A DNA stretch of 64,000 bases from Zwartia panacis (GCF_030410395.1 NZ_JAUHHF010000010.1:56056-120055), one strand, 5' to 3'. Positions 33,144 through 43,316 are shown, numbered from the stretch's first letter. Notes: generated from the letters alone by a model not told the origin. Translations and numbers: made by a program.

Positions 33144-35378
33144 ATGTACTGGGTTGATTATTTATCACTATATTTATTCGCTCTTAAATACGTCGTCATA
33201 GTCGTCGCAATATTTATCACAGTGAGTGGTTTTGACGATTTGGTGATCGACCTGGTCTATTGGTTTCGATGGGTATGGCGCAAGTTCACGATCTATAAGC
33301 GGCACCCTCGCGCAGATCAAGACCTATTGCTTTCTGTACCTGAAAAGCCGTTGGCAATCATGATTCCGGCTTGGCATGAAACGGGTGTCATCGGCTCAAT
33401 GGCGGACGCCGCCGCCCGGACGCTGGATTATGAAAACTACCATATCTTTGTCGGAACCTATCCAAATGATCCCGAGACACAGCGTGATGTGGATGAAGTG
33501 TGCGCGCTTTTTCCAAATGTTCATAAAGTCGTGTGCGCGCGTCCCGGTCCGACAAGTAAGGCAGATTGCCTCAATAATGTGCTGGATGCCATTACACAAT
33601 TTGAAAAACGAGCGAATTTAAAATTTGCCGGCTTTATTCTCCATGACGCGGAAGATGTTGTTTCTGCAATGGAGCTCAGACTGTTCAATTACCTCGTTGA
33701 TCGTAAGGATCTGATTCAGGTTCCCGTTTATCCATTTGAAAGAAAATGGTATGACTTCGTTGGTATGCACTACATCGACGAGTTTACCGAGCTGCACGCA
33801 AAAGATGTGCCGATCAGGGAAGCTGTTGTCGGACAGGTTCCAAGCGCAGGGGTCGGAACCTGCTTCAGTAGAAGAGCAATTGAGACATTACTCATCGATG
33901 GCGACGGCATCGCCTTTGATACACAAAGCTTGACGGAGGACTATGACATCGGGTTCAGGCTCAAAGAACATGGATTAGAGGAAATTTTTGTCAGATTTCC
34001 AGTGCCGGAACAATCCAAAAGCGTGTGGCAAAAGACCAAAATATTTGGGCAAAGTTTTCGAGAGTCGAATGTTATTTGCGTACGTGAATTTTTTCCTAAC
34101 AAAATCGAAACTGCCGTGCGTCAGAAGTCACGATGGATTATCGGGATTGTTTTTCAGGGCTACGTGACGCACGGTTGGACACGTGACTGGAAATTAAATT
34201 ATTTTCTTTGGCGAGACCGAAAGGGAGTATTGACAAACTTTTTCAGTTTTGCGGCCAATTTAATTCTTTTTCAACTCATGCTTGTCTGGCTCTATGAATC
34301 ATTTTGGCCCGAGGCTTATCGCTTTCTTTCAATCTTTGAGGAAAGTGCTTTGCTGGTCACTTTATTATGGATAAACGTGTTGTTGATGGCAAATCGCATC
34401 GTACAAAGAACGATTTTTGTCTCTCAATATTACGGACTATTTCAAGGTCTGTTGTCTTTACCAAGAATGCTCCTCGGGAATTTCATCAATTTTTTAGCAA
34501 ACTGGCGAGCAATCAAGCAGGTGATTCAACAGGGAAATCCCAGGCGTGTTGCCTGGGATAAAACAACCCATGATTTTCCATCCCTTGGTGAGATCTCCAG
34601 GGCGCGTCGCATGATAGGTCTCATTCTGGTCAACCAAGGCAGTCTGACAGAGCCTCAGCTCAAAGAGGCGCTTCTGACTAAACCTGAGGGGATGAGACTG
34701 GGTACCTGGCTTGTGCATAGCGGTCAGATCACCCCTCTGCAACTGGCGAAGGGTTTGGCTGAACAGGCGCAGGTCGGGCATGCCAGTATCGATGCATATC
34801 GTTTGGCTCCAGAACTACTCGCTGTCATCCCTCTGGATATTGCGCTGCATTATGCGGTGATACCCATTCAACGCGAGGGAAATCATCTTGTTGTTGCGAC
34901 TGAATCCGCACTGAGTCCAATTGCATTGTCCGCTTTACGCCGAAAACTCAAGCTCGATGTTGACTTTGTCATTGCTGAAATTGGACAAGTCACCGTGGGT
35001 CTTCGGCATTGCTATGCAAGATATAGACTGGCAGACTCGAGAGAGACATTGAATGCGGCAATCGCATTCGGCAGAATCAGTCAAAGCAATCGAGATGCTG
35101 CTTGGACATATTATGTTTCGAGACAAATCATGTTGGGAGAAGTCTTGCAAACATTGGGACGAATTGACGCAGCTGCATTTTCGGCAGTCTTGTTACAACA
35201 TGCCAGTTCAACTTTGCCATTAGGTGAATACCTTGTTGAGCATGGCATCATTTCTCAAGAAACACTCGATTATGCGATCTCTGTGCAAGCGCAGATCCAA
35301 CCTTCTATGGAGGATGTCATCGCTCGGTTTGAACATATAGAGACGGCAGATAAACAATTGCATTCCCATGAGATCTAA
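33144..35378 (+). CDS. nfrB: NfrB-type glycosyltransferase with c-di-GMP-binding MshEN domain
   Basis: A 744-residue inner-membrane protein, practically the length of E. coli NfrB (745). N-terminal helices are followed by a GT2 glycosyltransferase with near-identical NfrB segments: YHIFVGTYPNDPETQRDVDE, ARPGPTSKADCLNNVLDAIT, FILHDAEDVVS and VRQKSRWIIGIVFQG. Transmembrane helices follow from about residue 370 to 450. The C-terminal part (about 490-740) is the MshEN type that binds c-di-GMP (IGLILVNQGSLTEPQLKEAL repeats). Start at ATG 33144 aligns with E. coli NfrB; a GTG at 33099 would add 15 residues. In E. coli NfrB polymerises ManNAc into the NGR surface glycan used by phage N4. Confidence 0.92.
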   Translation: MYWVDYLSLYLFALKYVVIVVAIFITVSGFDDLVIDLVYWFRWVWRKFTIYKRHPRADQDLLLSVPEKPLAIMIPAWHETGVIGSMADAAARTLDYENYHIFVGTYPNDPETQRDVDEVCALFPNVHKVVCARPGPTSKADCLNNVLDAITQFEKRANLKFAGFILHDAEDVVSAMELRLFNYLVDRKDLIQVPVYPFERKWYDFVGMHYIDEFTELHAKDVPIREAVVGQVPSAGVGTCFSRRAIETLLIDGDGIAFDTQSLTEDYDIGFRLKEHGLEEIFVRFPVPEQSKSVWQKTKIFGQSFRESNVICVREFFPNKIETAVRQKSRWIIGIVFQGYVTHGWTRDWKLNYFLWRDRKGVLTNFFSFAANLILFQLMLVWLYESFWPEAYRFLSIFEESALLVTLLWINVLLMANRIVQRTIFVSQYYGLFQGLLSLPRMLLGNFINFLANWRAIKQVIQQGNPRRVAWDKTTHDFPSLGEISRARRMIGLILVNQGSLTEPQLKEALLTKPEGMRLGTWLVHSGQITPLQLAKGLAEQAQVGHASIDAYRLAPELLAVIPLDIALHYAVIPIQREGNHLVVATESALSPIALSALRRKLKLDVDFVIAEIGQVTVGLRHCYARYRLADSRETLNAAIAFGRISQSNRDAAWTYYVSRQIMLGEVLQTLGRIDAAAFSAVLLQHASSTLPLGEYLVEHGIISQETLDYAISVQAQIQPSMEDVIARFEHIETADKQLHSHEI

Positions 35379-38277
35379 GCGCTTGATGCAACCATTCCGG
35401 TATTTTTTATCTTTGGGTATCTTATGGATGGCCCTCCTTGCCCCGAGCGATGCTTTATCTCAAACTGACTGGTCTCAAGGACTGACAGCTCGCCAGCGAT
35501 TTACTGTTTTTCCGCATGTCGACGCAGGATTTCGAGCGCTCAGTCAAAAACGATTTGATACCGCACTCCTGGAATTTCAGCGTGCCAATGTATTGGCACC
35601 CAACAGTCTCGTTTTGGTGGGCTATTTGGCCGAGACGTATGCCATGTCCGGCGATCCTGCTAAAGCAATTCAAATGATTGATGCTCAGCTCACGCGCACA
35701 CCAGGAGAGGCAAAGTTATTGCAGATGAAAAATGTCTACGGACAACGTATCGCGAACGAGATCTTAAAAAAAGGTGAGTCATTGAAGGGCTCTCCTGAAC
35801 AACTTCGTGCATATCTGAAATCTAATCACCCTGATCTAGACTCACCTTATGCAGAGTCAGTATGGCTGAATTTGTTATCAGTTGCTTCGACACCGAGTGA
35901 GAATTTATTACAGACTTACGTACCAAAATTCGCTCAGAATAATCAAGCCAAACAAAGATTGTCAGTCCTGATGTTGACGAAGTCTGGTGCTCAGACAAGT
36001 GCAAATCATTTGATCGATCAGTGGAGCGCCAATGATTTAGCCCAAGTCAGCCACGTTGATGGGATGAGCTATGAGTTGCTGAATCAAGGAGATGCGGATC
36101 AGGCCTTGCGTGTATTAATTAAAGCGTATCCGTTCGAGTCTGCCTCTTCAGTTGAAAGGCATCAGCTTGTGACTCGAATGCTGATCGCTGATTCAAGAGC
36201 TAATGACAAGACGCTCATGCAGGCATTCTTGGCGGATCAAAAACGGCATATCGAAACGAGTGCGCAAGAACGAGAGTGGTTGTCATTGGTCAGTGCCACA
36301 GTGGGTAAAAATTTAAAGCCTTTCACGGATTACACATTACGTTACAAGGAGAATGCAAACACCCTGGAGGCCGAAGTACAGCGACGGTTGGAGGCGGGGG
36401 CTGCCTTGCCGACAGGCATAGACTGGGAAGAAACAGTTGGTCAGCTTGGTCAGGCTGGTGATCCTTTGCTTGACGCATTGACATATCGTTTGGTTGAGTC
36501 GGGGGACAATGCGGCTGCCTGGCATTTGCTCATGACGCGCTATCCTTTTAACGGGATGCCCTCATCGCTTCGCGAAAAGTTTGTCGCGCGACTTGATCTG
36601 ATTGCTTCAAAGACGCCTCATTTATTGAATGCGAGCGAACAGACGCGATTGTCAGCACCTCTGGATAACTCTCGATTACGTGGAATGCAAGCTTCTATGC
36701 TCAAGCAAGTGGGTGATTGCAGCGGTGTCAGGCAAGTGCTCGGAGACCTGTCTGAGCAATACAGTGCGACCGACTGGGTGATGCTGGGTGAGTGCTATCA
36801 GTCACAGCAGCGCTCCGGACTCGCGGAATATGCTTTTGAACAAGCGTTGAAAAGACATCCAACGCCTGAGACTGAAAGGGCTTTGGCTTATGCGGCGTAC
36901 CAGAATAAAAATAACGCACTTGCCGTACAGGCCTGGAAAGAGGCGATTCTATCTGGATCTCTCACAGCGGAAAACTGGCTCGCAGCGAGTGTGACGGCTC
37001 TGGCCGCAGATGACAGGGTCTTGGCGGCAGAGTGGCTTGATCAGTATGAGCGAGCCAATGGAAGTCGATCAGCAGAGTACTGGGCGCTGAAGGCCCGGGT
37101 CGCCAGTGCTGAAAGTCTGCCAGAGGCGATCACAGCGATGCGTACATCGCTGGAAATGGCTCCAGTTGAAAGTAATTATGTGGAATTAGCGGGTTGGCAG
37201 CGTCAAGCGGGTGATCGGAGTGGTGCGATCGAATCACTGAAAGCAGCAATTGCCTTGCAACCTAAGGATGGTGCCGCACAAGCGGATCTTGGATTTTTGG
37301 AATACAGCCAAGGGGATTTACCTGCAGCGCAAAAGCAAATGGAAAACGCGCTCAAGTTGCGACCCGAGGATATGAAAGTGACGGAGCAACTTGCCTACAT
37401 CGATCAGCGTTTAGGCGAGAACGACCAGGCAAAGCGATACATCGAAGCCTCTGTTGATCACCTGATGCGCTATCCTGAACACGAGCAAACGGTGTCTCGA
37501 GCTGAAAGTCTTTATGCATTGAGAAGGATGCATGAGGATTTATCGAGGCGCTGGACGCTGAGTGTCGATGGGATGAGTAGTACTTCACCAGCAGCCTCGG
37601 TGCAGTCTCCCGTACCGGGTCAGGCTTTCAAAAGCTATTCACAAATCGAGCTCGATTACCGTCTCGGAGATCCCGCCATTAAAAATGGCAAAACATTATC
37701 CGTTTATGGAAGAGTTTTTGGCGGAAGCGGTCCAAACAATTCTGCCCTTCCGATTTACGCACCCATGCTGGGAGTGGGGCTGCGCTGGAAACCATTCTCA
37801 GACTATGTCTTTTATCTTGCAGCGGAAAAACAAATTCCACTAGATCAGGGTACGAGTGCGCCTGCCAACACAATGCTTCGCGCGAGCGCGTCATTTTTAA
37901 ATTCCGGGGCTTATAGCGATGATTGGCATCCTGCGGGACCCGGGTGGTTTTCACAGAATTTATACTTGGATTCAGCGTATTACCTCAGTACACAAGCCTA
38001 TGCATTGACGGCTGATTACCGATTCGGCTATCACCACAAGTTACAGCAGGGACAGACCATTGAACCCTATGCAAGATTGCTCGCCACTAAAATCAGCGGG
38101 GAAGAGACGCCTGACGTCAGAGCCGGAGTTGGCGTGCGCTGGAATATTTGGGCGAATCAATCCCGCTATAGTGCGTACGCCAATAAATATTACGTCGGAC
38201 TTGAGTTGCAGGGAGCGATCAAGACCTATCAGAATGATCGCGTGGCAGCTTTATTGACGATGGGGGTACGCTGGTGA
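35368..38277 (+). CDS. nfrA: NfrA-type outer-membrane TPR/beta-barrel glycan export protein
   Basis: A 969-residue protein, close to E. coli NfrA (990). It has a signal peptide (FLSLGILWMALLAPSDALSQ), a long region of tetratricopeptide repeats (about residues 45-680), and a C-terminal beta-barrel-like part ending in an aromatic residue (LLTMGVRW), as outer-membrane proteins do. ATG 35368 overlaps nfrB by 11 bases; an ATG at 35386 is an alternative start. In E. coli NfrA is the phage N4 receptor and is proposed to export the glycan made by NfrB. The gene order here is nfrB-nfrA. Confidence 0.87.
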   Translation: MRSKRLMQPFRYFLSLGILWMALLAPSDALSQTDWSQGLTARQRFTVFPHVDAGFRALSQKRFDTALLEFQRANVLAPNSLVLVGYLAETYAMSGDPAKAIQMIDAQLTRTPGEAKLLQMKNVYGQRIANEILKKGESLKGSPEQLRAYLKSNHPDLDSPYAESVWLNLLSVASTPSENLLQTYVPKFAQNNQAKQRLSVLMLTKSGAQTSANHLIDQWSANDLAQVSHVDGMSYELLNQGDADQALRVLIKAYPFESASSVERHQLVTRMLIADSRANDKTLMQAFLADQKRHIETSAQEREWLSLVSATVGKNLKPFTDYTLRYKENANTLEAEVQRRLEAGAALPTGIDWEETVGQLGQAGDPLLDALTYRLVESGDNAAAWHLLMTRYPFNGMPSSLREKFVARLDLIASKTPHLLNASEQTRLSAPLDNSRLRGMQASMLKQVGDCSGVRQVLGDLSEQYSATDWVMLGECYQSQQRSGLAEYAFEQALKRHPTPETERALAYAAYQNKNNALAVQAWKEAILSGSLTAENWLAASVTALAADDRVLAAEWLDQYERANGSRSAEYWALKARVASAESLPEAITAMRTSLEMAPVESNYVELAGWQRQAGDRSGAIESLKAAIALQPKDGAAQADLGFLEYSQGDLPAAQKQMENALKLRPEDMKVTEQLAYIDQRLGENDQAKRYIEASVDHLMRYPEHEQTVSRAESLYALRRMHEDLSRRWTLSVDGMSSTSPAASVQSPVPGQAFKSYSQIELDYRLGDPAIKNGKTLSVYGRVFGGSGPNNSALPIYAPMLGVGLRWKPFSDYVFYLAAEKQIPLDQGTSAPANTMLRASASFLNSGAYSDDWHPAGPGWFSQNLYLDSAYYLSTQAYALTADYRFGYHHKLQQGQTIEPYARLLATKISGEETPDVRAGVGVRWNIWANQSRYSAYANKYYVGLELQGAIKTYQNDRVAALLTMGVRW

Positions 38278-39170
38278 AATCCAGAATCATTCAATGGTTA
38301 TTAGGGGTGATGCTTTTCGGTGCCTTGACCTTGCATGTGCAGGCGATGACCGGAATGATCTATCAGCCACAGCAGCGCGACATGAAATTATCCAACGCGT
38401 TCTGGCCTTCGGCCTTTAGTGAGTTACGCAAGCGCGGTTTTGATACGGTTATTATCCAGTGGACGCAGTACGGTGATGTGTTTTCTGCCGGGAATGAAAA
38501 AAAATGGCTGAGAGAACGTCTGCAGGATGCTGTTGCAGCGGATCTCAAACTTGTCATCGGTCTTTATGCCGATCCAGACTCATTCGCATCGCTCGATATG
38601 CCAACTGAATTACTAGAAGCATATTTCCTTAAAAATACTGAAAAAAATATCCAACTCGCCAGGTATTGGAAGGAGATATTACCTGTCCATAGTATTACGG
38701 GATGGTATTTGCCAACAGAAATTGATGATCGCAGATGGCGTGCTAAGTCCGATCAACGTGTCCTTGCTGCACAAGTTGAACGCGATGTGTCAGAACTCAA
38801 GCGCTTGACATCTCTCCCAGCCTATATCACTTCATTTTTTAAAGGTCATTCAGAGGTGAATGAATACAAGTCCATGCTGGAGCAAATCCAACAGACTTCT
38901 GGTGTGAGGCTATGGGTCCAGGATGGTGTTGGAGGTCAGACATTATTACCTGCAGAGACGGCCTTGTATTTGAAATCATTAGCCCTATGCAACAGCACGC
39001 CTATCAATGGGTTGGTTTATGAGATTTTTCGTCAGGTTGGCCCTGACTCAAACTTCAAAGCTGAGCCTTTACCTCCCGCTTTATTATCTAAAGCACTTGC
39101 TCAAAGAGCGCCCTGCGGGGGGGATACTGTATTTTTTTCGTTGCGCTATTTAATCAACTTTGGTCATTGA
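38274..39170 (+). CDS. DUF4434-like secreted glycoside-hydrolase-type protein (YbcH-like)
   Basis: A 298-residue secreted protein. The signal peptide (LLGVMLFGALTLHVQA) is followed by a TIM-barrel-like domain (TGMIYQPQQRDMKLSNAFW, DTVIIQWTQYGD, ITGWYLPTEIDDRRW) of the DUF4434 glycosidase-related type. Candidate acidic catalytic residues sit in LPTEIDD and WVQDGVGG. A GTG start overlaps the nfrA stop by four bases (GTGA), so it is coupled to nfrA. In E. coli ybcH lies in the same neighbourhood as nfrA/nfrB and belongs to the NGR system; similarity of this protein to YbcH is inferred from layout. It probably trims or processes the glycan in the periplasm. Confidence 0.78.
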   Translation: MKSRIIQWLLGVMLFGALTLHVQAMTGMIYQPQQRDMKLSNAFWPSAFSELRKRGFDTVIIQWTQYGDVFSAGNEKKWLRERLQDAVAADLKLVIGLYADPDSFASLDMPTELLEAYFLKNTEKNIQLARYWKEILPVHSITGWYLPTEIDDRRWRAKSDQRVLAAQVERDVSELKRLTSLPAYITSFFKGHSEVNEYKSMLEQIQQTSGVRLWVQDGVGGQTLLPAETALYLKSLALCNSTPINGLVYEIFRQVGPDSNFKAEPLPPALLSKALAQRAPCGGDTVFFSLRYLINFGH

Positions 39171-40313
39171 CCAGCCCACGATAATATCCGCAATGCGTTG
39201 GGAGGCATGTCCATCGCCATAAGGATTATGGGCTTCTGACATCTTTTTGTAGTGGCTCGGCTCATCAATCAGTCGACTACACGCTGCAACGATATGTTCC
39301 GAATCGGTTCCGACTAATTCAACTGTGCCTGCTTCCACCGCTTCGGGTCTCTCAGTCGTTTCGCGCATGACGAGAACAGGTTTGCCTAAGCTAGGAGCCT
39401 CTTCTTGAATTCCGCCGCTGTCCGTTAAAACAAAATAACAGTGTTTAAGCAGTAAGGAGAAGGGCTCGTACTGCATCGGTTCAAGCAAGTGCACATTCGG
39501 CAGGTTTCCTAAACGAGACATGACCGGCTCCCGGACATTAGGATTTAAATGCACGGGGTAGACCAGATGTATGGAGGGATATTTCTTTGCCAGAACACGT
39601 ACCGCATCACAAATTTGAATAAATCCAGTACCGAAGTTTTCTCGGCGATGACCTGTCATGAGGATAAAACGGTGATTGCGCCAGTCAAATGGTAAATAAT
39701 GAGTTAGCAAATTTTGCTCTTGTCGGTCACCGTCTTTGATACTGGCTATTCTTTTAAGGGTCCAGTGCAGAGCATCGATGACAGTATTACCCGTGACATG
39801 AATCGAGGCTGCATTCACCCCTTCCGCAAGCAAGTTCGCCTGACTGTTGAGCGTCGGTGCAAAGTGCCAATAGGCAATTTTACTGATGACCTGACGATTA
39901 AATTCTTCAGGAAAAGGGGAGTGAATATTGTGCGTTCTGAGCCCTGCTTCGACATGACCGACTGGTATGCCAAGATAGAAACCCGTCATCGCAGCAGCCA
40001 AGGCAGTGGTCGTATCGCCATGCACCAAAATTGCATCGGGTTTGGTTTGTCGAAAACTATCTCTCAACCCCACCAGGGCGCGACTCGTAATGTCTGCGAG
40101 GTCCTGATTGGCTTGCATCAGATCAAGATCGATATCTGGCGCAATGTTGAAAAGCGTGAGTACTTGATCAAGCATTTGCCTGTGCTGAGCGGTCACACAA
40201 ACGATCGTGTCGATTTCTGGACGAGACTGCAACGCATGGACAACAGGAGCCATTTTGATGGCTTCAGGGCGTGTGCCAAACACGACAATAATATTTTTCT
40301 TTGGGTTCAACAT
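39150..40313 (-). CDS. wecB: UDP-N-acetylglucosamine 2-epimerase (non-hydrolysing)
   Basis: A 387-residue enzyme of the WecB/MnaA family. The N-terminus has FGTRPEAIKMAPVV, followed by THGQHRQM-type CVTAQHRQMLDQ, VHGDTTTALA, GHVEAGLRTH and the UDP-binding LTDSGGIQEEAPSLGKPVLVMR. It interconverts UDP-GlcNAc and UDP-ManNAc, giving the donor for NfrB-type glycan. In E. coli wecB is also called nfrC because it is required for phage N4 adsorption. It converges on the DUF4434 gene (21-base overlap) and starts 3 bases after the stop of the MASE3-GGDEF-EAL gene on the same strand, so it is cotranscribed with that c-di-GMP protein. Confidence 0.95.
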   Translation of the reverse strand: MLNPKKNIIVVFGTRPEAIKMAPVVHALQSRPEIDTIVCVTAQHRQMLDQVLTLFNIAPDIDLDLMQANQDLADITSRALVGLRDSFRQTKPDAILVHGDTTTALAAAMTGFYLGIPVGHVEAGLRTHNIHSPFPEEFNRQVISKIAYWHFAPTLNSQANLLAEGVNAASIHVTGNTVIDALHWTLKRIASIKDGDRQEQNLLTHYLPFDWRNHRFILMTGHRRENFGTGFIQICDAVRVLAKKYPSIHLVYPVHLNPNVREPVMSRLGNLPNVHLLEPMQYEPFSLLLKHCYFVLTDSGGIQEEAPSLGKPVLVMRETTERPEAVEAGTVELVGTDSEHIVAACSRLIDEPSHYKKMSEAHNPYGDGHASQRIADIIVGWSMTKVD

Positions 40314-40316
40314 TTT

Positions 40317-43316
40317 TTATCCACGCAAATGAACTGCGAAATCCTGACTGACTAGAGGTCTGCTAAACCAATAGCCTTGAATCTCATCGCAACCAAGCTC
40401 CTTTAACCGATTTGCTTGTTCCTCGGTTTCGACGCCTTCTGCGATAGTCGTCATTTGTAAACTATGCGCCATATGAATGATGGCGTTGACGATCGCCTGA
40501 TCATTCTGATTGGTGACGAGATCTTTTACAAAGGACTGATCAATTTTAAGTCGGTCAATTGCGTAACGTTTCAAATAGCTTAATGAGGAATAACCTGTCC
40601 CGAAATCATCCAGGGCGACAGCGAATCCCGCAGCATGCAGGCGTTGAATAATGGTTCCTGCTTGCTCCGCATTCTTGAGCGCGACTGCTTCGGTAATTTC
40701 AATTTCTATCCGGTTGGTCGGTACACCAACGCGAGACATGACCTTCATAAGTTCCTCAACAAATCCGGGCCGTGCAAATTGAATTGTTGAAACATTCACT
40801 GCGATAAAGATTTTAGGTAATCCTAACAAATCCCATTGATGTAGCTGTCGAGCCGCTTGCTCAAGCACCCAGAGTCCAATATCCACAATTAATCCCGTTT
40901 GCTCGGCAATCGGAATGAACTCCGCAGGGGAGACGTCTCCCCACTTGGGGTGACGCCAGCGCAGCAGGACTTCGGCGCCAATCGTTTGGCTATCAGAGAG
41001 TCTACGCTGAGGTTGATAGACTAAAAATAGCTCGCCGCGATTTTGTGCGCCTTTTAACGAGACCGCCAGATCTAGCGAGCGTTGGGTATGCTCTTGCATG
41101 TCTGGCGAGAAAAATCTCAAACTGTTACGACCGTCTTGTTTGGCCCGATACATGGCGATTTCAGCTGCGGAAGCAAGATGATCCGATGTTTTTGCATCCT
41201 CCGGATACAGTGCGATACCGACTGAGGCACTTAAAGATAAAGGCTGCCCATCGATGAAAAAAGGAGCCTGGATCTGATTGAGAACTTCTCTTGCTTTAAG
41301 TGCAACAAGGGATTGTTTTTCGATGGGGAGGATTGCGACAAACGTGTCACCACCATGGCGAGCGATGGTTGCATCCGTTCCAAGCCCATGCACGATACGA
41401 TTGGCCATTTCAACGAGCAACTCATCCCCGGCGGAGTGTCCAAGTGACTCATTGATCGTTTTGAAATTATCCAGATTGAACCATAATAGTGACAACAATC
41501 CATTCTTTTCTGCAGTTTGATCAAGTGCCGTATTAAGTCTCTCTTGGAAAGATTTTCGATTCAGTAGTCCCGTCAGTGCATCAAATTCAGAAAGATCCCG
41601 GATTCTTTTTTCAGCTGCTTTATGCTGTGTGACATCAATTTTGTGCGCGACATAATTGGTCAACTTACCAAAGCGATCCTTGATTGGATAGACTGATACA
41701 AGCTCGATAAAAGTTTGTCCGTTTTTCTTTTTGTTAATAAATTCACCTTGCCAAGATTCGCCTGCAGTCAAACGTTTCCACAAGGCTTCATATAGGACAG
41801 GCGAGGTTTCGCCAGACTGCAGGATCTTGGGGTTTTGTCCGATTGCTTCCTCGGCGTTATATCCGCTTGCCTCACTGAAAGCCTTGTTCACATACTGGAT
41901 GCGCGCGGAGGTGTCGGTCATGACGATTGAGTGGGGGCTTTGTTCAAGCGCCTCTGTCAATTGATTAATGACTGCGTCTTTTCGTCCTTGTTTAAGCATG
42001 CTCCAAAGCGTGGTAGCGATCACCTGCAAGGCTTTGCTATCCTGCTCGACAAAGTGCTCTGCCTTGTTGGCAACACCGAGGATGATTTTGACCTGATTAC
42101 CCTCGAGAACGGGGACCGTCAATATTCGTTCTACAACACCCTGCGTCTGTTTTAAACCAATACATGTTTGTGAGTCAGTAATTTCATTGAGTAGTATCGG
42201 TTTGGCCTGACGAACGCCATCCGCCCATGCTCCAGCATCCTCCAAAGGAAGCAAGTCCTTTTCTGCATCTATTTCAGCGAGGTTTCTAGTGTTGTCAGAG
42301 AACGCAAGGAGACGAACAGAATTTTTCTCATTTTCAACGGTATACAAAAAAGCAATTGAACTATCCGTCATGGATTTGGCATATGCCAACGATCGTTGCA
42401 AGTAATCATTTTCTTTTTCGAGATCTTCTCGCTCCTGAAGTTCCAGGAGCATGGTTTTCAATTTATTATCGAAACTTATTTTTTCTTCTGATTGTTGGAG
42501 TGACTGGTAGGGATGTTTGATGGTTTCAATAAATAACGCGCGGTACAAGAAAGCGAAAGCGATAATTTTGTAAATATGTCCTGCGACGTTATAGATGTCA
42601 GTCACATTGGCATAGAGAGTGAAGAAAAACTCACTCATCGCCATCGTGAATGACGCCATGGCGAGCAAGGAGTCACTTATCTCCCTTTTTTTATGCCACC
42701 TTTTTATAAAGCCAAAACCAGCAGTGATGTAAAGCGCAATCAGTACATATTCAACACCTACTTTGAAAGGTGTTAATCCTTGCCCCTCAATGTAGGTACG
42801 AGGAATGGATGATGGATGGACGATCACTATGTAGTGCACGATTGCGACTAACAGTAGGATGATCGCGAGCGCCCAGTACCGCGATGTTTCCCCTACCCAG
42901 TTTGCCAGGTGCGAGGGCCAGAATGCGATCCAGATAAATGCCAGCCCAGCCAACAGTCTGGCAGCCAGCCAAAAGTTGATGGCTTTCTCTGGTCCGCTAG
43001 GCGTAATTAGATCCGGCATCCCGGCGTACGAGAGCGTATGGGAGAGATCGAGGAGGGCGACACCTAAAAAACCTATTCCCAACACAAGCGCACGACCATT
43101 CGCCCTGAATGGATGCGTTGCCCAGGAAATTCCAAATACCATTGCAGCGACAGCGATCGCGATGATCTCCATGACCGAATGGAGCGGGACATAGCTGGAA
43201 AGGCCTTTTGCCGCATCTGGGGCCGGCAACATCCACACAATAGCCAAGCCCATCAGCAGAGCGGTCAAGCCTATGGAGAAACCTTTGAAATCGGCACTGT
43301 TTGTTTGATGAGCCAT
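40317..43316 (-). CDS. MASE3-GAF-PAS-GGDEF-EAL protein, degenerate GGDEF
   Basis: A 999-residue membrane signalling protein. MASE3 sensor (about residues 1-265, several helices; LDLSHTLSYAGMPDLITPSG) is followed by a coiled coil, GAF (about 300-455), PAS (about 460-575), GGDEF (about 580-735) and EAL (about 755-995). The GGDEF site reads HGGDTF, with Thr658 in place of the catalytic Glu, so cyclase activity is unlikely. The EAL site reads AEVLLRW and the other phosphodiesterase residues are there (NVS, EITE, DDFGTGYSS, LKIDQSF, AEGVETEEQ), so it is probably an active c-di-GMP phosphodiesterase. wecB follows after 3 bases. Confidence 0.92.
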   Translation of the reverse strand: MAHQTNSADFKGFSIGLTALLMGLAIVWMLPAPDAAKGLSSYVPLHSVMEIIAIAVAAMVFGISWATHPFRANGRALVLGIGFLGVALLDLSHTLSYAGMPDLITPSGPEKAINFWLAARLLAGLAFIWIAFWPSHLANWVGETSRYWALAIILLLVAIVHYIVIVHPSSIPRTYIEGQGLTPFKVGVEYVLIALYITAGFGFIKRWHKKREISDSLLAMASFTMAMSEFFFTLYANVTDIYNVAGHIYKIIAFAFLYRALFIETIKHPYQSLQQSEEKISFDNKLKTMLLELQEREDLEKENDYLQRSLAYAKSMTDSSIAFLYTVENEKNSVRLLAFSDNTRNLAEIDAEKDLLPLEDAGAWADGVRQAKPILLNEITDSQTCIGLKQTQGVVERILTVPVLEGNQVKIILGVANKAEHFVEQDSKALQVIATTLWSMLKQGRKDAVINQLTEALEQSPHSIVMTDTSARIQYVNKAFSEASGYNAEEAIGQNPKILQSGETSPVLYEALWKRLTAGESWQGEFINKKKNGQTFIELVSVYPIKDRFGKLTNYVAHKIDVTQHKAAEKRIRDLSEFDALTGLLNRKSFQERLNTALDQTAEKNGLLSLLWFNLDNFKTINESLGHSAGDELLVEMANRIVHGLGTDATIARHGGDTFVAILPIEKQSLVALKAREVLNQIQAPFFIDGQPLSLSASVGIALYPEDAKTSDHLASAAEIAMYRAKQDGRNSLRFFSPDMQEHTQRSLDLAVSLKGAQNRGELFLVYQPQRRLSDSQTIGAEVLLRWRHPKWGDVSPAEFIPIAEQTGLIVDIGLWVLEQAARQLHQWDLLGLPKIFIAVNVSTIQFARPGFVEELMKVMSRVGVPTNRIEIEITEAVALKNAEQAGTIIQRLHAAGFAVALDDFGTGYSSLSYLKRYAIDRLKIDQSFVKDLVTNQNDQAIVNAIIHMAHSLQMTTIAEGVETEEQANRLKELGCDEIQGYWFSRPLVSQDFAVHLRG

